Shown here: one piece after another, positions 38,291 through 47,624 of the stretch | Numbering within the stretch: the first letter of the stretch is position 1 | Layout: every line of letters begins with the position of its first letter | Assembly: GCF_030407815.1 (NCBI RefSeq) | Contig: NZ_JASDCS010000009.1 | Coordinates: 124,001-188,000 of the forward strand | Origin: Psychrobacter sp. APC 3281 | Lineage (GTDB): Bacteria > Pseudomonadota > Gammaproteobacteria > Pseudomonadales > Moraxellaceae | Direction of reading: 5' to 3' | DNA: 64,000 nt | The notes under the pieces: model-generated | What the model was told of the DNA's origin: nothing | Databases searched by the model: none | The model's input: the letters and a program-made list of their open reading frames with translations, nothing else | Program-made: the position numbers and the translations under genes

Positions 38291-39193
38291 ATGTCCGATA
38301 ATCTACAACTGATTGATGAGCTGCTGGCTACTATCGCGCTTATTGAAGTTACCCCTGATGTGTTTGAGGGTAAAAGCCATGACTATGTGGGCAGTCGTAT
38401 ATTTGGTGGGCAAGTGCTCGCTCAAGCGATTATGGCAGCGGCGCATACATTAGATAAAGACAAACCTTGTCACTCACTGCATGGATATTTTTTGCGTGGT
38501 GGCGATATTAACCAACCGGTGATATATCAAGTTCGTCGATTGCGTGATGGTCGTAGCTTGTCTGCACGTGAAGTCACGGCTATTCAGTACAAAGAAGTAC
38601 GTGGTAAGCCGCCTGTTGAACAAGTAATATTTTCAATGATTGCCTCGTTTTCGCCGATGGAAGATGGGCTTGAGTATCAAGAAGATATGCCTGTCTATCC
38701 ACCGCCAGAAGACTTGCTGACAGAGCAAGATCTAAAAGAAGAAAATGTCGGAAAAGTACCAGAAGCGCTAAAAGCAAGATTTATGCGCCGCCGTCATGTC
38801 GAGATTAAGCCAGTGAAGCCGCGTAATCCGATTAGCCCAGAACCAATGAAACCTAAGCAAGCAAACTGGCTACGTATTCGTGAATTGGGTAATCAGCCAG
38901 TGGCCATTCAACAAGCACTATTGGCATTTTCGTCAGACTTTTATTTGGTTGGTACAGGGCTAATGTCACATGGTGTTAGCTTTATGACCAGTGGTCTGCA
39001 AGCTGCCAGTATTGACCATTCAATGCATTTCCATCGTGACTTCGACCTAAATAAATGGATGCTGTACGACATGTGGAGCGATACCACGTCTAATGCGAAA
39101 GGATTGAATCATGGTCAGTTTTGGCAAGATGGTAAACTGGTCGCTACCGTTCAACAAGAAGGACTTATGCGTTTACGTGTGCCAAAGTCTTAG
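38291..39193 (+). CDS. tesB: Acyl-CoA thioesterase II
   Basis: A 300-residue double hot-dog thioesterase (E. coli 286). VGSRIFGGQVLAQAI and HSLHGYFLRGGD mark the first fold, and AASIDHSMHFHRDF, with the catalytic Asp, the second. LMRLRVP is at the C-terminus. The ATG at 38291 is preferred: AAGGAAA lies nine bases upstream, whereas the longer frame begins with TTG. A charged insertion (about 130-190, EEDLLTEQDLKEENVGK-like) is longer than in E. coli. It hydrolyses medium- and long-chain acyl-CoA in the cytoplasm. Confidence 0.93.
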   Translation: MSDNLQLIDELLATIALIEVTPDVFEGKSHDYVGSRIFGGQVLAQAIMAAAHTLDKDKPCHSLHGYFLRGGDINQPVIYQVRRLRDGRSLSAREVTAIQYKEVRGKPPVEQVIFSMIASFSPMEDGLEYQEDMPVYPPPEDLLTEQDLKEENVGKVPEALKARFMRRRHVEIKPVKPRNPISPEPMKPKQANWLRIRELGNQPVAIQQALLAFSSDFYLVGTGLMSHGVSFMTSGLQAASIDHSMHFHRDFDLNKWMLYDMWSDTTSNAKGLNHGQFWQDGKLVATVQQEGLMRLRVPKS

Positions 39194-39230
39194 AGTGCTG
39201 TAGGCTCAGCTGCCTTTAGATTGTCATTAT

Positions 39231-39270
39231 AAAAAAGCGACTCGTTATTAATAATGAGTCGCTTTTTTTT
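39231..39270. terminator. Bidirectional terminator tesB / mutY
   Basis: AAAAAAGCGACTC and GAGTCGCTTTTTT pair perfectly, with an inner TTATTAATAA, between convergent genes. Confidence 0.88.
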
Positions 39271-39281
39271 ATTCCAACTTT

Positions 39282-40523
39282 TTACTCTAAGATCTTAACC
39301 ATCGCGCGAGGTAGCCCTAGGCTGTCCTGCGCTTTTTGTTCGGTTAGCCATTTAAAGTCAATTTCAGCCGCTGCTAATTTTTGATTTAGTTCAGTTACCT
39401 GCGTCGCGTTAATCGTCAATTTACGTGGGGTCAAATACCAGTGAAAATGCGTCAGCGAATGCTTGATAGGGGCGTCATCGAGCAAGGTATTGCTGACTGA
39501 CTTTGCCACCAGTTCATTTTTTATCAGCCATTCATTTATGATTTGCTCGGCAGTGGTAAATTCTGCTTCGTATACTTTTTCATTACTACGTACGTCATTT
39601 GGCATATTCGATAGTTTGTCATCGTTAGCTTCTACTTTCTTCGCAGTGTTACCACTCGTTTTACCATCAACTTTTTCCACGAACTGTAATGGTAAGCTCC
39701 ATAATCCGCCCCAGATACCGTTGTCAGGGCGCTGTAGCCATAGTATGTCACCATCTGCACTTTCGATCAGCAGGGCATCACTGAACTTACTAGGTTTGGG
39801 CTGCTTTTTGGCTTTGACGGGATAATCAGTCTCACGCCCTTGCGCATGGGCTAGGCAGTCTTCTTTTAATGGACATAATAGGCAGGCAGGCTTGCTACGG
39901 GTACATAATGTCGCGCCCATATCCATCATCGCTTGCGCAAATAGTCCTGAGTTCTCTGTAGGTGTCAGGCGCTCTGCCAATGCCCACAGCTCTTTAGTCG
40001 TAGCAGACTTGGTGATATCACCATCAATCGCTGCCCAACGCGTGATTACTCGCTTGACGTTGCCATCACAGATAACGCCGTAATGATGCAGTCCCATCGC
40101 CATAATTGCACCAGCGGTCGATGGCCCAACACCAGAAATCGCTTCCCATCCTGTGAGCGTCTGTGGAAAGTTACCAGTTTCATCGATTACTTCGACCAAC
40201 TGCTTGGCACCTTTATGCAAATTACGCGCACGCGCATAATAGCCAAGCCCTGCCCAATGCTCTGCTACGGTATCCCATTCTGCTGCGGCCAAATCCTGCA
40301 CGGTCGGAAACGATGCCATAAAACGTGCAAAGTAGGGCAGTACAGTGGTCACTTGCGTTTGCTGAAGCATCACTTCGGATAACCAAACGATATAAGGATT
40401 TGGCGTATCGGTTTGGTGCTGTTGCCAAGGTAAGTCATGGCGACCGTTTTCGGCAAACCAATCTAGTAGGCGTGGGGCAAAGGAGTTTAGGGAAGTAGGT
40501 GACTGAGAAAATTGAGTAGGCAA
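39282..40523 (-). CDS. mutY: Adenine DNA glycosylase MutY
   Basis: A 413-residue base-excision enzyme removing A opposite 8-oxoG. The catalytic Glu is E50 in WLSEVMLQQTQV. The HhH motif is ISGVGPSTAGAIM and the catalytic Asp is D153 in VICDGNVKRVI. The 4Fe-4S cluster ligands are C207, C214, C217 and C223 (C-X6-C-X2-C-X5-C). The C-terminal Nudix-like domain (LLIESADGDILWLQRPDNGIWGGLWSLP) recognises 8-oxoG. It is longer than E. coli MutY (350), mainly because of a polar insertion around 285-330. Confidence 0.96.
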   Translation of the reverse strand: MPTQFSQSPTSLNSFAPRLLDWFAENGRHDLPWQQHQTDTPNPYIVWLSEVMLQQTQVTTVLPYFARFMASFPTVQDLAAAEWDTVAEHWAGLGYYARARNLHKGAKQLVEVIDETGNFPQTLTGWEAISGVGPSTAGAIMAMGLHHYGVICDGNVKRVITRWAAIDGDITKSATTKELWALAERLTPTENSGLFAQAMMDMGATLCTRSKPACLLCPLKEDCLAHAQGRETDYPVKAKKQPKPSKFSDALLIESADGDILWLQRPDNGIWGGLWSLPLQFVEKVDGKTSGNTAKKVEANDDKLSNMPNDVRSNEKVYEAEFTTAEQIINEWLIKNELVAKSVSNTLLDDAPIKHSLTHFHWYLTPRKLTINATQVTELNQKLAAAEIDFKWLTEQKAQDSLGLPRAMVKILE

Positions 40524-40670
40524 GAGTATTCCTTGTAAGTTGAACAGGGATATATAGGATTTGGAGTTGGCAGGAAAAAAGGTAAATAGATAAAACTATT
40601 TACCAATATATGAGGCTTAATTGTTTATAAATAAAGGGGATAGATAGTATCGCTATAGAGAAGTAAGAGT

Positions 40671-41609
40671 TTATCGATAGACACTGTCTAAAGTTTCACC
40701 CGATTCACTCTTCCATTTAATCCACCCGTTTGTTGAACGTCCTGACACTAAAGAACTGGCTCCACTGGGTGTTTTAAATAAATGGTTTTCAGTGAGTTTA
40801 TAGCTTTTATCGTTTATGGCTACGAGTTTGCCGCTACTGAGTAGACTCTCTTTCAATTTAGCTACGAATGGTGGAGCTGATGACGTTTGTGTTTGCCGTA
40901 TTAGAGAACCTGCTAATATTACAAAGCCATCGTCGTCATAGTATCCTTTAGCATCACCATCTTTTACCTTATAGTAAAACAGAGCTGGAATAGTTTTCGT
41001 TGGAGCTTCATCGATTATTTGAGTAACTTTAGCAATGGTGGAATCAGTCGATTTGCTTTTATAAGTCTCGTTGCTATAAAGGCTATCATGAATAGCCAAG
41101 GACTCGAAAATAGGCTGTCCTAAAGTGGATAGTAAAACATCAAGAGTGTGGAATAATTCCTCGCAATCAGCCTTTAATGGGTCAGGTGTATGCGGTTTAT
41201 TACCATTATTTCCATTTTTTAGTTCGTAACGTCCCACCTCAATGGCAGTTGCGATAGCCTTATGTTCCATATATAGCGCATGGGTTTGTGTCATAGAGTT
41301 ATTGGTCGAAAGCATGACAAAAGCCCGTGTCCAGAAGTCTTTGTCATCATGTTGGTTAAGACGTCTTTTAAGATCGCCAGTTTGTCCAACATAAAGTAAC
41401 GGCTTCTCTACACTATCGGTATCACCAATCAAAAAATACAAACCAACTTGATTGGCATCGGGCATCGCAAAAAAATCGTCAATATGGATACGGGGGATTT
41501 CAATTAATCTTACTGTACGTGTAGTCATCTCTGCCAAACGCAACCCACGAGGGTTACCTTTTGGCAGATAAATTTGAATGGTTTTAGCCGATGGTATTAA
41601 TGGATTCAT
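40671..41609 (-). CDS. GIY-YIG nuclease domain protein with C-terminal DUF4357
   Basis: A 312-residue protein. The GIY-YIG fold is readable: VGLYFLIG (G56-L57-Y58), LLYVGQT (Y73-V74-G75), the catalytic Arg in DLKRRLNQH, and the metal-binding Glu in YMEHKAI (E115). A variable middle leads to a DUF4357 domain (about 255-308, FKTPSGASSLVSGRSTNGWIKWK). This architecture occurs sporadically in bacteria, and its role (DNA repair, modification or defence) is not known. It starts 23 bases after ylqF, so it is probably co-transcribed. More A+T-rich than its neighbours by eye; transfer is possible. Confidence 0.82.
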   Translation of the reverse strand: MNPLIPSAKTIQIYLPKGNPRGLRLAEMTTRTVRLIEIPRIHIDDFFAMPDANQVGLYFLIGDTDSVEKPLLYVGQTGDLKRRLNQHDDKDFWTRAFVMLSTNNSMTQTHALYMEHKAIATAIEVGRYELKNGNNGNKPHTPDPLKADCEELFHTLDVLLSTLGQPIFESLAIHDSLYSNETYKSKSTDSTIAKVTQIIDEAPTKTIPALFYYKVKDGDAKGYYDDDGFVILAGSLIRQTQTSSAPPFVAKLKESLLSSGKLVAINDKSYKLTENHLFKTPSGASSLVSGRSTNGWIKWKSESGETLDSVYR

Positions 41610-41632
41610 AGTAACTTAGATTATTGGTGAAT

Positions 41633-42589
41633 CTACTTCCGATTCTTTCGCGTTTTTAGACGACGTAAGCGCTTTTCTTCCTCTTTAGCTTTTTTCTTCT
41701 CTTCAGCAGCGAGTCGTTGTTCCGCGACGACGATTTCTTCTGCTTCTATCATCGCTGGTGTTTCAAGCGTGATACGACCAATCTTTGCGCTACGCAACTC
41801 GTTGATGAGGATCTCAGACATACGGTACGTATCGACTTGATTGCCCGCACGTACACAGCCACGATTGCGCCCAGCCACTTCAAAAAACTCCCAATCAGTC
41901 TTTGGCAGCTCTTCAATTTTGTAGCGGGTTTTTAGCAGCTCAGGATAGGCTTGCATCAGGTACTCAGCGGTATAGCTGGCCACATCAGCGAAATCAAAAG
42001 CAGTATCACGGATACCGCCTGTCGCTGCTAAACGATAACCAGAGTTTTCGTTTTCAACTTTTGGCCATAGCATACCAGGTGTGTCATAAAGCATGATGTC
42101 ATCGTCGAGCTTAATTAGCTGCTGCGATTTGGTCACGGCTGGCTCATCGCCTGTCTTCGCCACAGCGCGTCCTGCTAGCGTATTGATCAGCGTTGATTTA
42201 CCAACGTTTGGAATACCCATAATCATCGCTTTGATTTGGCGACCAGTCCCGACTTTATTGGGTACGAGATGCTTACAGATAGCGATAATACGTTTTACAT
42301 CATTGGCTTTTTCAGTATCGCACGCAATGGCTTTGACCCCATCTTGCTGCTCGAGATAATCCATCCATGCTTGAGTCAACTCAGGATCGGCAAGGTCAGC
42401 TTTGTTCAGGATTTTGATAACAGGTTTTTCACCGCGTAGTGCTGCGACCATTGGGTTTTCACTACTATAAGGAATACGCGCATCGATGACCTCGATGACC
42501 AAATCCATCTGCGGCATGACTTCTTTGATTTCGTTACGGGCTTTGTTCATATGCCCAGGGAACCACTGAATACTTGCTCTCTTATCCAT
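41633..42589 (-). CDS. ylqF: Ribosome biogenesis GTPase YlqF/RbgA
   Basis: A 318-residue circularly permuted GTPase. The motif order is G4 NKAD (62-65), then G1 GIPNVGKS (125-132), then G3 DTPG (169-172). The N-terminal MDKRASIQWFPGHMNKARNEIKE is the family hallmark. A charged Lys/Glu/Arg helix (EEKKKAKEEEKRLRRLKTR) forms the C-terminal tail. It acts in late 50S maturation. The GIY-YIG gene follows directly, and DUF2339 lies 125 bases upstream. Confidence 0.93.
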   Translation of the reverse strand: MDKRASIQWFPGHMNKARNEIKEVMPQMDLVIEVIDARIPYSSENPMVAALRGEKPVIKILNKADLADPELTQAWMDYLEQQDGVKAIACDTEKANDVKRIIAICKHLVPNKVGTGRQIKAMIMGIPNVGKSTLINTLAGRAVAKTGDEPAVTKSQQLIKLDDDIMLYDTPGMLWPKVENENSGYRLAATGGIRDTAFDFADVASYTAEYLMQAYPELLKTRYKIEELPKTDWEFFEVAGRNRGCVRAGNQVDTYRMSEILINELRSAKIGRITLETPAMIEAEEIVVAEQRLAAEEKKKAKEEEKRLRRLKTRKNRK

Positions 42590-42714
42590 CTGCTTTCATA
42601 ACCTTTTATAAAAAATGCTAAAAGTAAAACAATCAACGTTTACTTTCTGATGGTGTCCAGTTTACTACAGAACCACCTTGCTCACGGCACAATTTCACCC
42701 AACCAGCTTTGTCA

Positions 42715-45700
42715 TTACGCTTGATTTTGGTTTTCTGTTTCCTCGTGCGCTGGTGGTAATGGGGCAAGGTAACCAATTAATAGTATTAAGCTGCCTGCGC
42801 CAAGGAAGGATATCACTCGCCAAATTGCCTCAGTCTGTGACAAATCGACCAAGACCAGCTTGAGGACGACGATACCTAATAATCCAATACCCATAAACCA
42901 AAGCGCGCGTTGCCAGTAGCGACTCGCCATTATGGTGGCGATCAATGCCAAGAGCGTCCACAAAATCGTCAGTCCAGTTTGTACTTGCTCGCTTTGCCAT
43001 GCGCCGCCTTGATAGTCATTCCAAAGTGGCGTGCCAGTAAAGGCGTGTAGCGTTCTGACCAACATACTGGAAATCAACCAAAAGCTGATCAGTCCCAATA
43101 CAATTAACAGACTCTCAGCGGTGAATACGCGCTTAGATTTGGCAGTTGCACCCGACTCGGTAAAATTTTCATTGTGTCGGCGTTGGCTGATGTAGTACAG
43201 ACTAAAACCAACTGATAGCGTCAGCCATGATGTGATGTCATATAGGTTGAACAATGGAAAATAAGACAGTCCCCCAATCACACCGTCATAAGACCAATTG
43301 GTAAGAACAACCCACAGTAAAGCAATGGGAGCGAAAATGGCAGCGCATCCTAATAGTGCCTGTTGCCAATCAAACCAATACAGTAGACCTTGTTCCGAAA
43401 CTCTATTAGTTGAGGTGTTTTCTTCATTTTGTCTGAGATAACGATGATTGAACCATAACCCAGACAATATGAGTACCGCTGAAAACAAGAAAGCCATTAC
43501 GCCATCAGAGTCTGGTAGGCCATAATGCGCCGCGGCAGCAATGAGTAAGATACCCGTACCTAGCCAGCTTGCATCAGTATAGCGTGAGGTATTCTTATTA
43601 TCAGACCATGTTTTTAGCCATAGCTGCCCCATGACTAACCAGCCGATTATTAACCCTACAAACACCAACCATTCCGTTGTTGACCATGTTAAATTTCGCT
43701 CAAACTTTTGTGGCAGTTGCAGTATTAGCATGAAGTAGAACAGGGCCAATAATCCATGACTAAGCTGTCTAATTTCCGCCCACGGACGATAGCGATTGAT
43801 GACCCAATAAGCAATCAAGCTGATGAGTGCTGCCAGTGCAATTACCGTCGTGCTTGATTGCCAGATATCAAACCAATGATGCAAATCAAGCATCAGTACT
43901 TGTAGCATCCAAGCCATCGCGGTCAATGTTAAAAATTTGATGAATCTAGGGCTATGCCAAACGAATTTGAATACGCGGCTCTGACTATTGATAGAGGTCA
44001 GCCATTGATGCGCAGTTTGCATACTGACACCCAGCGCATGGGCATAGCTAGTTAATGGATCTGATGTGCTGTCCAATGTTTGTGTTTTCATTACTGAGGA
44101 TTGTGATTGTATTACTGAGGATGTTGTAGTGCTTTTATTGTTAAGGCTATTAAGGCTATTACTACTATCTAAGCTATTAATTAGCGCGGCAGGGGAGTTG
44201 CTAGCGCGTAATATAAAGACGGTCGCTAGATAACTGAGCGCTGAAATACTAAAGGCCAAAACGGGATAGTCTTTGCTAGAGAATATCGCTGTCGTCACTA
44301 GCATACCAATACTGACGAGCTGTAATAGTAAGCCGAATAACACAGACCACGACCGCAGCGAGCGTCGTCCAAACCATACTAGCGCCAATCCTTGTACTGA
44401 CCAGCCAAAAGCAATCCATTCAGCATCTAGCGCCAGCGGAATAACGAGCGCAAAAAATCCTAATCCTAACGCTAGCATGCCTTCGGTGATTAAAGCATAG
44501 CGTTTACTGCGCTGGATAAATAGCCAGCCTAAGCCAAGATAAACCGTAGCCAAAATGGCACTGGTAATCGTGAGGGCGTTAGAGATGTCGTTTAGTAAGG
44601 CAGAAAATAAACCAAAAGCCAGTAGCGGTACTGAAAACAGTAAGCCCGTATCAATAGGGAATACATAGGAGCTGCCTACATGGGCTCTGTCCAAGTGTTT
44701 TGTGTCATCTGTATTGTCAGCATGACTGAGGTCTTTTTCGTTTAGCGCATTATAGGTAATGATTTGCTGCGCATAACGAATGACGACAAACAAGTAAAGC
44801 AGCCAGTGTAAGGTTACTAATGCTACCAATGACCAGCGCTGCGTTTCAATGACGGCGCTCAGGTTTTCGCTGATACCCCAATAGTATGCCAAGCCAAATG
44901 TCACAGTCACACCGAATAGATTTAATATTTTCCACGGTCGATAATGAGCAATAACAGCAATCGTGACGTTTAGCAGTAGATAATAGCTGAATAAGGTAAC
45001 CAAGCTGCCAGTATCTTCACTGGTTAAAATCGGTGCAAAAAATCCACCTGATAATGCCAGTAATGCTAATGGAAAAGCGTTTTGACGTACGGCGAGCGCA
45101 ATAGTGACGGCGGACAATAACCCAAGTCCGATAAGGCTTGGGATACTCGGAATAATTTCATAAACACTGTAAGCGAAAAAGGTGCTTAGATACGCAATTG
45201 CTAAGCCTGCGCCTTGTAGCGTAATCCCATATGAAAAGCGTTTTGCCGTTAGCTTTAATCCAAGCGCTGCCAATGCTAACCCTGTAACGCCAACTGCTAT
45301 CAGCTTTGTGGCAATCGAAATCTCAATATATTCGCTTAATAAGCGAAGCAGGAGTACCACACCTACTAGCAGAACCAATACACCGACTCGCACGACTAAA
45401 TTGCCACCGAAGAACCAGTTTTTGATTGAGTGAATCAGCGAGGTAACGATAGGTAGTGAGTGTTCATCTGGCTCAATCGGTGCGGTAGACGCCGTATTTT
45501 TCGTATTTATCGAGGCGTTATCGTCTATAGATTTACTATTAGATATATTTGATGCTGCATGTGTGGTTGAGTTTGAAGCAATGTTAGGAAGCGGTGGTGG
45601 TGATACAGGCAGCCGATTATCTGGAGAGAATGGTTGTGATTCAAAAGCTATTTCTTTATCATCGTGGTTTTTAGCATCACTGTCTTTAGAAACATTGTCT

Positions 45701-45945
45701 TTAAGATCATGATCGTTAGTACCAGTGTTGCGTGCATAACCATTTTCATCGACGAAAGGTGCAGACGGAGGCGTCATACTACGATGTCTTTGCTGCTCTA
45801 GCTCAGCTTGCAGCGTCGTCACATCACGGCGTAGATGCTCGATTTTTCGAGCTATCCTAGTATATAACGCGACCACTACGATCAATAAAATCGTAAAAGC
45901 CAGCCAGCCCAACTGGGTCACCATTAGATACAACATCTTCGTCAC
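42715..45945 (-). CDS. DUF2339 multi-pass membrane protein
   Basis: A 1076-residue protein. One N-terminal membrane helix is followed by a coiled coil (KIEHLRRDVTTLQAELEQQR) and a polar Asn/Asp/Ser-rich stretch (about 55-155). More than twenty closely packed hydrophobic segments follow to the end. The NWFFGGNLVVRVGVLVLLVGVVLLLR and TAKRFSYGITLQGAGLAIAYLSTFFA blocks are typical of DUF2339. The function is unknown; it may be a transporter or channel. The start is uncertain: GTG at 45945 or ATG at 45936, neither with a good ribosome binding site. Confidence 0.85.
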   Translation of the reverse strand: MTKMLYLMVTQLGWLAFTILLIVVVALYTRIARKIEHLRRDVTTLQAELEQQRHRSMTPPSAPFVDENGYARNTGTNDHDLKDNVSKDSDAKNHDDKEIAFESQPFSPDNRLPVSPPPLPNIASNSTTHAASNISNSKSIDDNASINTKNTASTAPIEPDEHSLPIVTSLIHSIKNWFFGGNLVVRVGVLVLLVGVVLLLRLLSEYIEISIATKLIAVGVTGLALAALGLKLTAKRFSYGITLQGAGLAIAYLSTFFAYSVYEIIPSIPSLIGLGLLSAVTIALAVRQNAFPLALLALSGGFFAPILTSEDTGSLVTLFSYYLLLNVTIAVIAHYRPWKILNLFGVTVTFGLAYYWGISENLSAVIETQRWSLVALVTLHWLLYLFVVIRYAQQIITYNALNEKDLSHADNTDDTKHLDRAHVGSSYVFPIDTGLLFSVPLLAFGLFSALLNDISNALTITSAILATVYLGLGWLFIQRSKRYALITEGMLALGLGFFALVIPLALDAEWIAFGWSVQGLALVWFGRRSLRSWSVLFGLLLQLVSIGMLVTTAIFSSKDYPVLAFSISALSYLATVFILRASNSPAALINSLDSSNSLNSLNNKSTTTSSVIQSQSSVMKTQTLDSTSDPLTSYAHALGVSMQTAHQWLTSINSQSRVFKFVWHSPRFIKFLTLTAMAWMLQVLMLDLHHWFDIWQSSTTVIALAALISLIAYWVINRYRPWAEIRQLSHGLLALFYFMLILQLPQKFERNLTWSTTEWLVFVGLIIGWLVMGQLWLKTWSDNKNTSRYTDASWLGTGILLIAAAAHYGLPDSDGVMAFLFSAVLILSGLWFNHRYLRQNEENTSTNRVSEQGLLYWFDWQQALLGCAAIFAPIALLWVVLTNWSYDGVIGGLSYFPLFNLYDITSWLTLSVGFSLYYISQRRHNENFTESGATAKSKRVFTAESLLIVLGLISFWLISSMLVRTLHAFTGTPLWNDYQGGAWQSEQVQTGLTILWTLLALIATIMASRYWQRALWFMGIGLLGIVVLKLVLVDLSQTEAIWRVISFLGAGSLILLIGYLAPLPPAHEETENQNQA

Positions 45946-46045
45946 TCAATCCAGTTTATAGTAAAGTGATAATGACGTGATTTAATAAGAAGCACAAGAC
46001 TACTCTGATTACTGGGCTAAAAGACAGGTGCTAAAACGCTGCTCA

Positions 46046-46080
46046 AAATAAAAGGGTAGCTTAATAATTAAGCTACCCTT
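46046..46080 (-). terminator. Terminator of the dienelactone hydrolase gene
   Basis: AAGGGTAGCTTAAT and ATTAAGCTACCCTT form a near-perfect hairpin followed on the minus strand by TTTTATTTT. Confidence 0.8.
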
Positions 46081-46107
46081 CTTGATGAGTTTTATACCAG
46101 ATATTTT

Positions 46108-46845
46108 TTATGCCAAATTGGCTTTCATAAACTCAAGCATGTTTTCCCAGCTTTGTTTAGCAGCGGCTTCATTGTAGCCAAGATCTACTTCATTTTTGGC
46201 GGCGCGCTCATCGGCATGCGGATTGGTAAAGCCATGTTTAGCGTTGTCATAAACATCGATAGTGTAATCAACATCGGCTGCGTCTAGCTCTGATTTTAGA
46301 CCTTCGATAGCATCCATTGATACCATTGAGTCATCACGGCCATGAGCGACCAACACTTTTGCTGCGAAGTTTTTGTCTGCTGGCTGTTTTGGGGTTGGGT
46401 TACCATGGAACGTCGCAACCGCTTTTAGCGGCATGCCTTCGCGAGCCATATCTAGTACAACTTTACCGCCGAAGCAATAACCGATTGCGCCTAGGTTGTC
46501 ACCATCGACTGATAACTGATCGCTGAAATCATTAAGGATTAAGCGGCAGCGTGCCATTAGCATGTCTTGATCAGCCAGTACTTGCTCCATCCACATGTTT
46601 GCCATTGCCGCATCAGTAGTTAGTTTGCCTTCACCGTAAACGTCCATAGCGACAGCCGCATAACCTGCCTCTGCCAAACGCTCAACCACTGATTTCGGAT
46701 GATCGACCACGCCCCACCATTCTGGCGCAACCAAAATACCTGCTGCTGGATTTTCATCTGAAGCGTTCTCTGGTAGTGCTACATAACTGATAAGTTCTAC
46801 ACCGTTTTCGGTAGTACTGATTAATTCAAAAGTCTTAATTGACAT
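46108..46845 (-). CDS. Dienelactone hydrolase family protein
   Basis: A 245-residue alpha/beta hydrolase. The catalytic triad fits C124 in GYCFGGKVVLD, the Asp in HGRDDSMV (171/172) and H204 in KHGFTNP. APEWWGVVDHPKSVVERLAEAGYAAVAMDVYGEG is the common N-terminal block. No aromatic degradation genes are near, so it is probably a general esterase or lactonase rather than a catechol-pathway enzyme. It is monocistronic and divergent from ycgN. Confidence 0.88.
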   Translation of the reverse strand: MSIKTFELISTTENGVELISYVALPENASDENPAAGILVAPEWWGVVDHPKSVVERLAEAGYAAVAMDVYGEGKLTTDAAMANMWMEQVLADQDMLMARCRLILNDFSDQLSVDGDNLGAIGYCFGGKVVLDMAREGMPLKAVATFHGNPTPKQPADKNFAAKVLVAHGRDDSMVSMDAIEGLKSELDAADVDYTIDVYDNAKHGFTNPHADERAAKNEVDLGYNEAAAKQSWENMLEFMKANLA

Positions 46846-46990
46846 ATTATTGTCCTTTTTTATGTTGTGAGTTTTAATTATTCGTCATTGTGATGGTTCG
46901 TTTTTCTAACTCGTACTACCTTAACGCCCATGTCTAGCAAAAACAGCTATAATACTGTAACGCTCTTTATCAAAATGCTACTGCGACTTT

Positions 46991-47617
46991 ATGACTATAA
47001 ATTTGTTAAACAAAAATAATGACCAATCTGACTTGAACTCAGGTATCGATGCGGCGGCCAAGCCTGCGCAATCGGTGAGTTTGTTCCCTGATAGTGGCGA
47101 TGTTGATTCTGCTGATTCTGACTCTAAGTATGAGTCCGAGCCACTACGTCCGCAGTTTTGGTCGCGATTTGCGTTAACAGAACTAAACCATAGCGAGTGG
47201 GAAGCGCTGTGTGATGGTTGCGGCAGTTGCTGCTTGATTAAATACATCGATGAAGATGAAAGTGGCAATGTGGATGAGGAGCTGGTCGAATATACCGATG
47301 TCACCTGCCAGTTGATGGACTGCGCGACAGGATATTGCAGTCACTATGCAACGCGTCAAGAGCACGTGCCAGACTGTATTCAGCTGACTATGGACAACTT
47401 GCCCAAAATGATGTGGCTACCATCGCATTGCGCCTACAAACGTTTGTATAAAGGACAGGGCTTACCAAGTTGGCATTTATTATTGACTGGGGATGCGGTG
47501 GTAACACAACAACAAATGCGCGCTGCCAATGTGGGCGTCGCTGGTCGCTGTGTCACGGAAATCGGTATGTCTGATGAAGAGATGGAAACGCGGGTGGTTA
47601 ACTGGGTTAATCCTTAG
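46991..47617 (+). CDS. ycgN: YcgN family cysteine-cluster protein (YkgJ/UPF0260)
   Basis: A 208-residue protein with the cysteine pattern CDGCGSCC (74-81) and further Cys at 106, 111, 116, 129 and 147, likely binding a metal or Fe-S cluster. Blocks PDCIQLTMDNLPKMMWLP, HCAYKRLYKG and LPSWHLLLTGD match E. coli YcgN closely. An acidic tail of about 65 residues at the N-terminus (DSGDVDSADSDSKYE) is absent from the E. coli protein. No strong ribosome binding site is visible. Function unknown. It converges with the DUF4105 gene, only eight bases apart. Confidence 0.88.
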   Translation: MTINLLNKNNDQSDLNSGIDAAAKPAQSVSLFPDSGDVDSADSDSKYESEPLRPQFWSRFALTELNHSEWEALCDGCGSCCLIKYIDEDESGNVDEELVEYTDVTCQLMDCATGYCSHYATRQEHVPDCIQLTMDNLPKMMWLPSHCAYKRLYKGQGLPSWHLLLTGDAVVTQQQMRAANVGVAGRCVTEIGMSDEEMETRVVNWVNP

Positions 47618-47624
47618 TCTACAG

